From Cryptomeria japonica (taxonomy: Eukaryota > Streptophyta > Pinopsida > Cupressales > Cupressaceae), in contig NC_081408.1 of assembly GCF_030272615.1 (NCBI RefSeq), forward strand, positions 621,858,476 to 621,922,475: a DNA stretch of 64,000 nt. Reading direction: 5' to 3'. Positions within the stretch are counted from its first letter, which is position 1. Each line of letters starts with the position of its first letter. Below the pieces are notes generated by a model. The model searched no databases and had not been told where the DNA came from. It saw nothing but the letters and a program-made list of their open reading frames with translations. The translations under genes and the position numbers were made by a program. Shown here piece after piece: positions 48,601-50,722 of the stretch.

Positions 48601-50673
48601 TGGATGGACCTTGTTAGAAACAAACTATAACAACACGTCATTTATGTGCCTTTCTTTCTATCATGAACAGAGCCACACCCCACCAACCGTAGGCAGCAAG
48701 AGGAATATGGATGTGAGGAATGTTTGTTATAAAGACATGCCACATATGAGGATGGGGAAATACAGAAACCTTCCATACATGAGAGGCCCTGTCCTACCAA
48801 GTAGACCTGGGGTTGTCCCTCTTCCTCCAATGAAGAGAAATATGGCCCCAATCAATGTCTTGTAGATTCAAGTGGCAAAATAAATTTAATAAGTCATCAA
48901 AATGCTTGGGTTTGTTTTGGGTTCTGCGAGAACAACTTTAAATTTAGTCTTGGGTTTGTTTTGGGTTCTGTGAGAACAACTTTAAATTTAGTCTTGATTT
49001 GCTCGAGTTCTTCCATGGTGAACCAACAGACCAAAAAGTGCACCTTAGCCAACTTGCCAGCCAAATTGTCTCAGAATCTGAACTGAGTTTGAACTGGGCT
49101 CAGATCCAGGTTCTGCAGGGAGCAAACTGGCTATGTAGGTAGCTCTAATATGTATTATTATTGGTCTAACCCATTGTTATCAAGAGATGCAGTGGTAGTG
49201 GTACTGATACAAGGATGGGGTTGCTAATAAAACTAGATTACACAAGTAAATGATTAAGGAGACTGCGCTATTATATATGAAGGTAGTCTCAGAAACTGTG
49301 GGTACAGGGACAAGTATGCACTCCACTTGCGTATAACCCCCTGACACCATTTGTTACAATGACGTTATTTTTATCCTACTCTCCCATTGGTTGGTTTTGG
49401 CAATTTAGCTGGAGACCATGTAGTACGACAGACAATTAACAGACAAACACATAATAATTTTCATATGTTTCTCATATAACACAGACATAGCCTTACTTAG
49501 CATGCCCACATTTGAGGTTCTGAAGTACTTACTCTTTTTACCCTTGCACTCTCAAGACCATTCCACCATTGTTTATGAGCCTTTCTAATGAGGGTAAGAA
49601 CTGGATGCTAATCTTTGCTTGTTTGATTAATGGTGCTACTGTTAATTGGATTGTCCTTGTGGATAGTATTGCATGCTACTACGAATATGATTGCTGTCAG
49701 GGACTTGCTATGAAGCCTAGTACTTTGCCTTGATGGAAGTGCACCGTTTTTGAAGTTCAATTATTTTTGCAGATAGATGAAGGGTTGGGTCTTGTTTTAT
49801 GATTTATTTTCGCTACTTGGTGACTTATTCTTTATTCTATGAGGTATTAATGATCTTATATGTGGCTGTAGATCTATGGCCTATCTTGGATTATACTGGT
49901 TGGATTCATTCTGATATTCAAGGTTTGCATCATAATTTACTTTATGCAGATTATTTCCATAAATGACTAGTTTGAAACGGCTAATGCTTGTACCTGCTAC
50001 ACTGTGTAATTTAGTTTTGTAGAAGTCAACTTATGGAATTAATCACGAGACCATTATATGTTTTCAGATTAAATTTTTCTGTCTTATAAAATGCTTTTTT
50101 ATCTTAATGTAAGGGAATCTAAGTAATTTTCTACATGCTTTGAGATGTGCAGGTGTTCACATTCAGCAAAAGAGTTTCAGTGAATTTTCAGCTAATGTTG
50201 CGGTTTATTCAGGGTGCTACATTCATTGCAGTTGTAGCAGGTCTTGCTGTTGTAGTTGCTCTCACATCATTGTCAGTGACAGACCTTTTTGCTAGTGTTT
50301 TGGCATTTCTTCCAACTGGTTGGGCCATTCTATCTGTAAGTTATTCAGATTGTCTATTTTGATGAAGATTACAAGTAGTTGCCAAAGTTCATTGAGAATT
50401 GCCTGATCTCATTAAACATGTTTTGACTTGATGCAGCTTGCAATAGCGTGGAAACCCATTGTGAAACAGCTTGGCTTGTGGAAGTCAGTTTCTGCCATAG
50501 CTCGATTGTATGATGCAGGCATGGGCATGCTTTTGTTCATTCCCATTGCATTTCTATCATGGTTTCCTTTCATATCGACATTCCAGACACGACTTCTATT
50601 CAATCAAGCTTTTAGTCGTGGCCTTGAGATCTCCCTCATTCTTGCAGGAAACAAGCCAAATACATTAGAGTAG
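81..50673 (+). CDS. GSL: Callose synthase (1,3-beta-glucan synthase), 3' part, 16 exons
   Basis: Joined exons 81-200, 7217-7335, 7467-7550, 7666-7778, 21135-21187, 21283-21459, 21598-21645, 21967-22125, 36883-36996, 37091-37179, 37267-37425, 37590-37692, 47369-47488, 49872-49922, 50153-50335 and 50437-50673 give an uninterrupted 642-residue reading frame. Callose synthases are plasma-membrane enzymes that polymerise UDP-glucose into 1,3-beta-glucan (callose) at cell plates, plasmodesmata and pollen walls. Visible family motifs include [62 protein letters not shown] and [14 protein letters not shown], then several hydrophobic segments and the end [17 protein letters not shown]. Full proteins are about 1900 residues, so roughly the last third is here. 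Many very short exons (48, 51 and 53 bases) fit the intron-rich GSL members; GSL8/GSL10-like is an inference. No frameshift or stop is seen, so the gene looks functional. Confidence 0.96.
201..551. other. Intron sequence, nothing recognised
   Basis: Start of the 7.0-kb intron. AT-rich, with no ORF, repeat or element end that I can support. Confidence 0.5.
552..3250. repeat. Old repeat region, probably retroelement-derived
   Basis: A TGTAATGTCCCGAG start at about 553 resembles the U3 start of Ty3-type LTRs (the chromovirus below starts TGTAATGTCCCC on its own strand). I found no primer-binding site or pol motif. The part at 1870-2030 is repeated in inverted orientation at about 51412-51560. 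Minus-strand translation here and plus-strand translation there share [21 protein letters not shown] and KISIQL. Confidence 0.45.
2362..2632. repeat. Imperfect direct duplication of an 80-base unit
   Basis: The unit beginning caagagtgaaactttggccc at 2363 recurs as caagagtggaactttggccc at 2551. Both copies continue through ctcttgg and a shared catccactc segment to cctacctag. The spacer is about 110 bases. Confidence 0.65.
3720..3836. repeat. AT-rich low-complexity tract
   Basis: Repeated ttttaatttttatttatt-like units with almost no G or C. It sits between a pyrimidine-rich stretch with gagtcaccacc repeats (3280-3500) and a short GC-rich gggac-containing stretch (3840-3965). No gene is seen in 3250-4147. 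Confidence 0.6.
4148..6143 (+). repeat. Long LTR of a decayed Ty3-like element
   Basis: Starts TTTAACGTCCCC, close to the TGTAACGTCCCC ends of plant Ty3 LTRs (the G of the terminal TG is lost). It ends catcgtaca one base before a primer-binding site at 6145. The length of about 2.0 kb is within the range of long plant LTRs. A partner LTR is not seen, so the element is truncated on the right. Confidence 0.55.
6145..6156 (+). other. Primer-binding site, initiator-tRNA-Met type
   Basis: TGGTGTCAGAGC differs from the common plant TGGTATCAGAGC at one base and lies one base after the LTR end. Confidence 0.6.
6157..6890 (+). pseudogene. Gag remnant with zinc knuckle, Ty3-like
   Basis: Fragmented frames after the primer-binding site. 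Near 6640-6690 the sequence reads [10 protein letters not shown], a stop, then TPNHICG. This has the C-x2-C-x7-H-x-C spacing of plant Ty3 gag knuckles, and the stop (TGA) sits where a tryptophan (TGG) is usual. Protease, reverse transcriptase and the 3' LTR are absent. Called from motif only. Confidence 0.5.
7217..7335 (+). CDS. GSL: Callose synthase exon b
   Basis: Acceptor tatcag, donor gtatac. Starts in phase 0 and leaves two bases of a split codon. Encodes [17 protein letters not shown] and later [15 protein letters not shown], highly conserved in GT48. It continues exon a directly, so the 7.0-kb intron between them hides no further exon. Confidence 0.95.
7467..7550 (+). CDS. GSL: Callose synthase exon c
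   Basis: Acceptor atgcag, donor gtaagt. The split codon completes a serine and the exon reads [20 protein letters not shown] then RVLSNPLK, a GT48 signature. The intron before it is only 131 bases. Confidence 0.95.
7666..7778 (+). CDS. GSL: Callose synthase exon d
   Basis: Acceptor tttcag, donor gtaatg. Encodes [20 protein letters not shown] and [15 protein letters not shown]. It ends with one base of a glycine codon that is completed 13.4 kb away at 21135. Confidence 0.95.
7898..8190. repeat. Two-and-a-half tandem copies of a 124-base unit
   Basis: The segment around aaggtattaggctggcaaa near 7910 recurs as aaggcattaggttggcaaac near 8035 and aaggcattaggttggaaaac near 8160. Shared flanks include ctatatttcct and ttctctgcaat. 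Intronic and non-coding. Confidence 0.7.
8624..9216 (+). mobile_element. hAT-like non-autonomous element, CTAAGTTACCG family, copy a
   Basis: Left end ctaagttaccgattc at 8624. The interior carries a GC-rich hairpin at 8704-8810 (50-base arms, about 43 of 50 paired, 7-base loop) and a tail shared with 38960-39130 (cttgaatattatct, gaatatttattggcattggc). The right end reads ttgccgagtccacgaatcc, as in the intact copy at 39230, but then the terminal repeat is missing. No target duplication can be assigned. Intronic. Confidence 0.7.
9217..10129. other. Intron sequence, nothing recognised
   Basis: AT-rich sequence without a supported ORF. The stretch 9960-10080 is especially rich in A and T. It may belong to the old hAT element that follows, but no terminus is visible. 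Confidence 0.4.
10820..11238 (-). repeat. TRIM LTR (3' LTR on the minus strand)
   Basis: 419 bases, plus-strand ends tgttgattttatggc and cacaacaaca. Nearly identical to 12048-12466, with differences mainly C/T and G/A. Confidence 0.9.
11290..11860. repeat. Minisatellite inside the TRIM
   Basis: Two kinds of unit. At 11330-11630 ccatgcctactcgcagaggg recurs five or more times with small changes. At 11665-11830 cattaacaagggattgcacc plus tcgaacttctccctcacaga recurs three times. Further ctccctctgaagctgaaatg units run to 11975. The short ORFs here are products of the repetition. Confidence 0.85.
12048..12466 (-). repeat. TRIM LTR (5' LTR on the minus strand)
   Basis: 419 bases, matching 10820-11238. 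It abuts the primer-binding site at 12036-12047 with no spacer. Confidence 0.9.
12661..12717. repeat. GAGTCAT short tandem repeat
   Basis: About eight copies of gagtcat, some reversed as gactcat. Each TGAGTCA/TGACTCA unit matches the GCN4/AP-1-like bZIP core, but there is no promoter context here. Confidence 0.8.
12719..13210. repeat. Tandem duplication of a 250-base AT-rich unit
   Basis: Segments such as gaacattgttgattgtaatt and actactattagttcaatgca occur once in 12719-12960 and again in 12970-13210, in the same order. This is probably tail sequence of the old hAT element. Confidence 0.75.
13259..14454 (-). repeat. Chromovirus 3' LTR
   Basis: Plus-strand ends tgtaatggacacc and ggggacattaca. 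It differs from the other LTR at about two dozen positions by eye (about 2 percent), mostly transitions. Confidence 0.95.
13601..13656. promoter_or_regulatory. Four tandem ACGT-core repeats in the LTR
   Basis: Four units of cgtgaatagtacc, about 16 bases each, with ACGT or GCGT cores. Two contain the palindromic G-box CACGTG in this LTR; the other LTR (19808-19863) keeps one. G-boxes are known binding sites of plant bZIP and bHLH factors. A role in LTR transcription is an inference. Confidence 0.5.
14455..14467 (-). other. Polypurine tract of the chromovirus
   Basis: The minus strand reads AAGGGGGGAGGAC immediately before the 3' LTR, the plus-strand primer position of LTR retroelements. Confidence 0.85.
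14460..17759 (-). pseudogene. Chromovirus pol: protease, RT, RNase H, integrase, chromodomain
   Basis: Protease active site IDTGATHNF near 17710, with a one-base frameshift just after it (about 17685). Frame 17666-16017 holds reverse transcriptase ([19 protein letters not shown], then the FFDDIL catalytic box) and RNase H ([13 protein letters not shown]). It ends at a TAG near 16005. Frame 16001-15237 has the integrase zinc finger (CAVCQQNK) and core ([16 protein letters not shown]), and ends at a TAG inside the YHP-TDGQTE motif. Frame 15215-14952 completes the core and ends at TAG. A TAA near 14797 then precedes the chromodomain-like end ([26 protein letters not shown]) at 14792-14502. Most stops fit CAG to TAG changes. 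Confidence 0.93.
17760..19222 (-). pseudogene. Chromovirus gag
   Basis: Frame 1 (19222 to 18377) has an Asn/Gly-rich stretch ([13 protein letters not shown] type, near 18900-18980), then [20 protein letters not shown] and [13 protein letters not shown]. Near 18420 a single-base loss shifts the frame. The second frame (to 17760) continues [34 protein letters not shown] and a knuckle [14 protein letters not shown] (C-x2-C-x7-H-x-C), with an acidic tail. The start is uncertain: the first usable codon shown is GTG, and an in-frame TAG lies just before it. Structural capsid/nucleocapsid role by family. Confidence 0.9.
19455..19466 (-). other. Primer-binding site of the chromovirus
   Basis: The minus strand reads TGGTATCAGAGC, complementary to the 3' end of initiator tRNA-Met, one base from the 5' LTR. 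Confidence 0.9.
19468..20663 (-). repeat. Chromovirus 5' LTR
   Basis: Same length as 13259-14454 and the same ends. It should contain the element's promoter, read leftward; no clear TATA box could be fixed by eye. Confidence 0.95.
20669..21134. other. Intron sequence, nothing recognised
   Basis: Between the chromovirus and exon e. No supported ORF or repeat. Confidence 0.5.
21135..21187 (+). CDS. GSL: Callose synthase exon e (53 bases)
   Basis: Acceptor atgcag, donor gtagtt. Encodes [18 protein letters not shown], which directly continues SEDIYA of exon d, as in known callose synthases. It lies just right of the chromovirus-bearing intron. Confidence 0.94.
21283..21459 (+). CDS. GSL: Callose synthase exon f
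   Basis: Acceptor aacag, donor gttagt, 59 codons in phase 0. Starts [20 protein letters not shown], then [19 protein letters not shown], and runs into the first hydrophobic segment ([13 protein letters not shown]). This marks the passage from the cytoplasmic catalytic region to the C-terminal membrane domain. Confidence 0.95.
21598..21645 (+). CDS. GSL: Callose synthase exon g (48 bases)
   Basis: Acceptor gatgcag, donor gtgggt. Sixteen codons, [16 protein letters not shown], completing the hydrophobic segment begun in exon f. Confidence 0.94.
21967..22125 (+). CDS. GSL: Callose synthase exon h
   Basis: Acceptor tggcag, donor gttagt, 53 codons. Reads [18 protein letters not shown], then [16 protein letters not shown] and a membrane segment [17 protein letters not shown]. 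The following intron is 14.8 kb. Confidence 0.95.
22126..23387. other. Intron sequence, nothing recognised
   Basis: First part of the 14.8-kb intron. A G-rich patch at 22590-22700 (gggtccggttc, gggttcatccc) resembles fragments of the CTAAGTTACCG family but has no terminus. Confidence 0.4.
23388..23880 (+). mobile_element. hAT-like element, CTAAGTTACCG family, copy b
   Basis: Left end ctaagttactgcttcgggtt at 23388. A run of about 11 CA units at 23500-23521 follows gggttcgtccg. The interior caaaaaattaaagaaatatc matches copy d at 35939. A hairpin at 23756-23795 has 20-base arms with three mismatches. The right end near gaacccgatttgtg is degenerate and no target duplication is seen. Confidence 0.6.
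23500..23521. repeat. CA microsatellite
   Basis: Eleven CA units inside copy b, just after the left subterminal sequence ttcgtccg. Confidence 0.85.
23881..29850. repeat. Long non-coding retroelement-like region
   Basis: Starts near ttgtgacgtcttcacacatc and contains many imperfect internal repeats: gggcgattttcc / tttccactag units at 24400-24800, ttcagactt units at 25380-27900, and atttccac units at 28040-28300. A TATA-like aatataaaaccc at 29027-29038 is followed by cattgcctctcacttgtaag, as in LTR promoters. No primer-binding site, gag or pol motif is visible. It may be a large retrotransposon derivative or one very long LTR. A short frame at 28266-28526 has no recognisable product. Confidence 0.35.
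30504..32080 (+). mobile_element. hAT-like element, CTAAGTTACCG family, copy c (1577 bp)
   Basis: Left end ctaagttaccgggttc at 30504, right end aattgctaacttag at 32080. Flanks tgaattaa (30496-30503) and ggaattaa (32081-32088) match at 7 of 8 bases, an 8-bp target duplication. It has a perfect 17-base stem (30572-30588 with 30607-30623), the shared gatatttattggcaattatgg-like interior near 31160-31190, and AT/AC microsatellites at 31236-31256 and 31961-31988. The largest copy in the window, with a possible transposase tail inside. Confidence 0.8.
30853..31056 (+). pseudogene. Short acidic ORF in copy c, possible transposase C-terminus
   Basis: 67 codons ending in an acidic, Ser/Gly-rich tail ([20 protein letters not shown], then [14 protein letters not shown]). 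It contains a repeated NEIEP motif. hAT transposases often end in such tails after the dimerisation region, but no catalytic residue is present. Assignment rests on position inside a hAT-like element, so it is weak. Confidence 0.3.
32081..34529. other. Intron sequence without recognisable genes
   Basis: Contains repeated aaggagaatgtatgtgagca-like units at 32510-32620. At 32880-32905 tctgatatgatgg weakly resembles a primer-binding site on the minus strand. Several short ORFs (for example 33722-34042 minus) show no known motif. Probably decayed retroelement sequence. Confidence 0.35.
34635..35926 (-). repeat. Solo LTR of a Ty1/copia element
   Basis: 1292 bases with plus-strand ends tgttggatgg and aatctaaca. 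In minus orientation it has the typical tcattgatgtc near its start and cccctctc near its end. It shares tacgtggaaac and gggaaaaaccaca with the LTR at 61984-63068. Flanks gtacg (34630-34634) and gtata (35927-35931) could be one duplication in which a CG has decayed to TA. No internal region, so it probably arose by LTR-LTR recombination. Confidence 0.75.
35313..35349. repeat. AC/AT microsatellite
   Basis: acacacacac followed by about ten AT units, inside the solo LTR. Confidence 0.8.
36298..36882. other. Intron sequence before exon i, nothing recognised
   Basis: T-rich sequence leading to the acceptor at 36882. Confidence 0.5.
36883..36996 (+). CDS. GSL: Callose synthase exon i
   Basis: Acceptor ttgcag, donor gtaaga. 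Encodes [20 protein letters not shown] and [18 protein letters not shown], a strongly conserved GT48 block. It continues exon h without a gap despite the 14.8-kb intron. Confidence 0.95.
37091..37179 (+). CDS. GSL: Callose synthase exon j
   Basis: Acceptor ttgcag, donor gtgaga. Encodes [20 protein letters not shown] and LYSRSHFVK, the family's basic cytoplasmic loop. Ends two bases into a glycine codon. Confidence 0.95.
37267..37425 (+). CDS. GSL: Callose synthase exon k
   Basis: Acceptor atgcag, donor gtaagt. Two hydrophobic segments ([16 protein letters not shown] and [20 protein letters not shown]) end in the conserved FNPAGFEWQ. The last codon is shared with exon l. Confidence 0.95.
37590..37692 (+). 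CDS. GSL: Callose synthase exon l
   Basis: Acceptor tttacag, donor gtaagt. Encodes [19 protein letters not shown] and [11 protein letters not shown], the conserved acidic loop after the FEWQK motif. The next intron is 9.7 kb. Confidence 0.95.
37693..38405. other. Start of the 9.7-kb intron, with a GC-rich palindromic patch
   Basis: Mostly plain AT-rich intron. At 38065-38240 a GC-rich patch has repeated ggggac / gtcccc motifs in both orientations and begins cgttacccagggac. It may be a remnant of another terminal-inverted-repeat element, but no second end or duplication was found. Confidence 0.4.
38483..38508. repeat. AT microsatellite
   Basis: About 12 AT units just inside the left end of copy e, after ggttcatccgt. 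Confidence 0.9.
38525..39283. mobile_element. hAT-like element, CTAAGTTACCG family, copy f, intact ends (759 bp)
   Basis: Terminal inverted repeats of 15 bases are perfect: ctaagttaccggttc at 38525 and its complement ending at 39283. The perfect 8-bp target duplication atcaatac is at 38517-38524 and 39284-39291. An 8-bp duplication is the hallmark of hAT transposition. No transposase is encoded, so it is non-autonomous. It contains the long hairpin at 38585-38697 and an AT-rich right part with microsatellites at 39145-39212. Confidence 0.92.
38585..38697. repeat. Near-perfect GC-rich hairpin in copy f
   Basis: Arms 38585-38640 and 38642-38697 pair at 54 of 56 positions with a one-base loop. 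A third copy of the second arm lies in direct orientation at about 38735-38792. The several overlapping ORFs on both strands here follow from the palindrome and are not genes. Confidence 0.93.
39824..40405. other. Intron sequence with a possible decayed primer-binding site
   Basis: At 39930-39941 gctttgatacca is the complement of TGGTATCAAAGC, one base from the usual primer-binding sequence. No LTR could be matched to it. Otherwise nothing. Confidence 0.3.
40414..41252. mobile_element. hAT-like non-autonomous element, second family (839 bp)
   Basis: Ends caaagatgaaaaa (40414) and ttttttcatcgttg (41252) are inverted repeats with one mismatch in the first 13 bases. The perfect 8-bp duplication ttgacaat is at 40406-40413 and 41253-41260. 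The interior near both ends repeats aaatcggcaataaatcgg and its complement-like forms. No ORF of note. Confidence 0.75.
41261..42329. other. Intron sequence, nothing recognised
   Basis: Includes a C-rich run at 41421-41427 and tgtgatgtcccgatctag at 42107, which resembles a Ty3 LTR start but has no supporting partner. Confidence 0.35.
42333..43040. repeat. Tandem duplication of a 356-base unit
   Basis: Unit 1 starts tctctaattttcagtcca at 42333, unit 2 tctctaatttttggtcca at 42689. Both continue through tttctccatgaa, ttgtcctctttgg, attgatgccttctt and ctcattcagcacctctaatt. By eye roughly 85-90 percent identical. Confidence 0.85.
43041..44161. other. Intron sequence, nothing firm
   Basis: At 43770-43960 short imperfect repeats of ggatgg-ccagcct. 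It probably belongs to the hAT element whose last exon follows, but no terminus is recognised. Confidence 0.3.
44162..44554 (+). pseudogene. hAT transposase terminal exon, remnant
   Basis: A ttttgcag acceptor at 44154-44161 is followed by an open frame ending at 44554. It reads [20 protein letters not shown], then [14 protein letters not shown], matching the HSxKRNRL...KLVYVHSNLRLL stretch near the C-terminus of plant hAT (DUF659-type) transposases. An acidic tail follows. Catalytic parts are missing. The frame is intact, so decay is recent or this is a fragment carried along. Confidence 0.65.
44633..44847 (-). mobile_element. tRNA-derived SINE
   Basis: On the minus strand it starts agcttgcacgggtaggtgag and has an A-box-like region (complement of 44817-44832) and a B box GGTTCAACTCC (complement of 44781-44791). 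It ends in ggtaccaaaagt and a short A tail (T run at 44633-44640). Flanks gagttgggaatcttt (44621-44635) and aagtcaggactcttt (44848-44862) match at 11 of 15, a decayed target duplication. RNA polymerase III transcription and LINE-borne mobility are family knowledge. Confidence 0.8.
45400..45533 (-). mobile_element. Possible end fragment of the CTAAGTTACCG family, copy h
   Basis: Right end aaccgacaacttag at 45533, preceded by gtacc-rich subterminal sequence and cacacacaaaat, as at 31980-32080. No left end or duplication found. Confidence 0.4.
45614..45651. repeat. AT/GT microsatellite
   Basis: tatatatatat followed by about 14 GT units. Confidence 0.9.
45821..46467. mobile_element. hAT-like non-autonomous element, third family (647 bp)
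   Basis: Ends caaggttactaggagac (45821) and gtctcttggtaactatg (46467) are inverted repeats matching at 13 of 17 bases. The perfect 8-bp duplication gtttgtag is at 45813-45820 and 46468-46475. A GC-rich right part (46370-46450) has ggagacgcgtctcc-type palindromes. No coding capacity. Confidence 0.8.
46476..47368. other. Intron sequence before exon m, nothing recognised
   Basis: AT-rich, ends at the attgcag acceptor. No ORF or repeat supported. Confidence 0.5.
47369..47488 (+). CDS. GSL: Callose synthase exon m
   Basis: Acceptor attgcag, donor gtaatg, 40 codons. Reads [20 protein letters not shown] then [20 protein letters not shown]. It joins exon n across a 2.4-kb intron. Confidence 0.95.
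47489..49871. other. 2.4-kb intron, mostly unassigned
   Basis: Contains exon-like scraps, such as [10 protein letters not shown] followed by gtaag at 48470-48500, and [20 protein letters not shown] after gcag at 48546-48606. An open frame follows to 48865. They could be pieces of another gene carried by a transposon, but I do not recognise the gene. Confidence 0.35.
48905..48992. repeat. Two tandem copies of a 44-base unit
   Basis: cttgggtttgttttgggttc starts at 48905 and again at 48949. The copies differ at one base (cgag/tgag), so the duplication is recent. Confidence 0.92.
49872..49922 (+). CDS. GSL: Callose synthase microexon n (51 bases)
   Basis: Seventeen codons, [17 protein letters not shown], found by looking for the YG-SW membrane segment that family members have between TSIV and VFTF. 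Acceptor is ctgtag (the only TAG acceptor in this set) and donor gtttgc. Phase 0 on both sides. It is too short to show in an ORF scan. Confidence 0.92.
50153..50335 (+). CDS. GSL: Callose synthase exon o
   Basis: Acceptor gtgcag, donor gtaagt, 61 codons. Begins [20 protein letters not shown], then a hydrophobic stretch ([17 protein letters not shown]) and the conserved [10 protein letters not shown]. Confidence 0.95.
50437..50673 (+). CDS. GSL: Callose synthase last exon p
   Basis: Acceptor atgcag; ends at TAG 50671-50673. Encodes [35 protein letters not shown], and the family end [20 protein letters not shown]. The C-terminus NKPNTLE closely matches family length. Confidence 0.96.
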   Translation, partial: LAIAWKPIVKQLGLWKSVSAIARLYDAGMGMLLFIPIAFLSWFPFISTFQTRLLFNQAFSRGLEISLILAGNKPNTLE

Positions 50674-50716
50674 TTGGCCTTTTGTCTCTGTAAAAGCTGT
50701 ATTTTTTATTTTTTCT

Positions 50717-50722
50717 AATAAA
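50717..50722 (+). promoter_or_regulatory. Polyadenylation signal AATAAA of the callose synthase
   Basis: AATAAA lies 44 bases after the stop codon in a T-rich context, the usual place for a plant near-upstream element. The 3' UTR is therefore probably short (about 60-150 bases). Confidence 0.6.
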
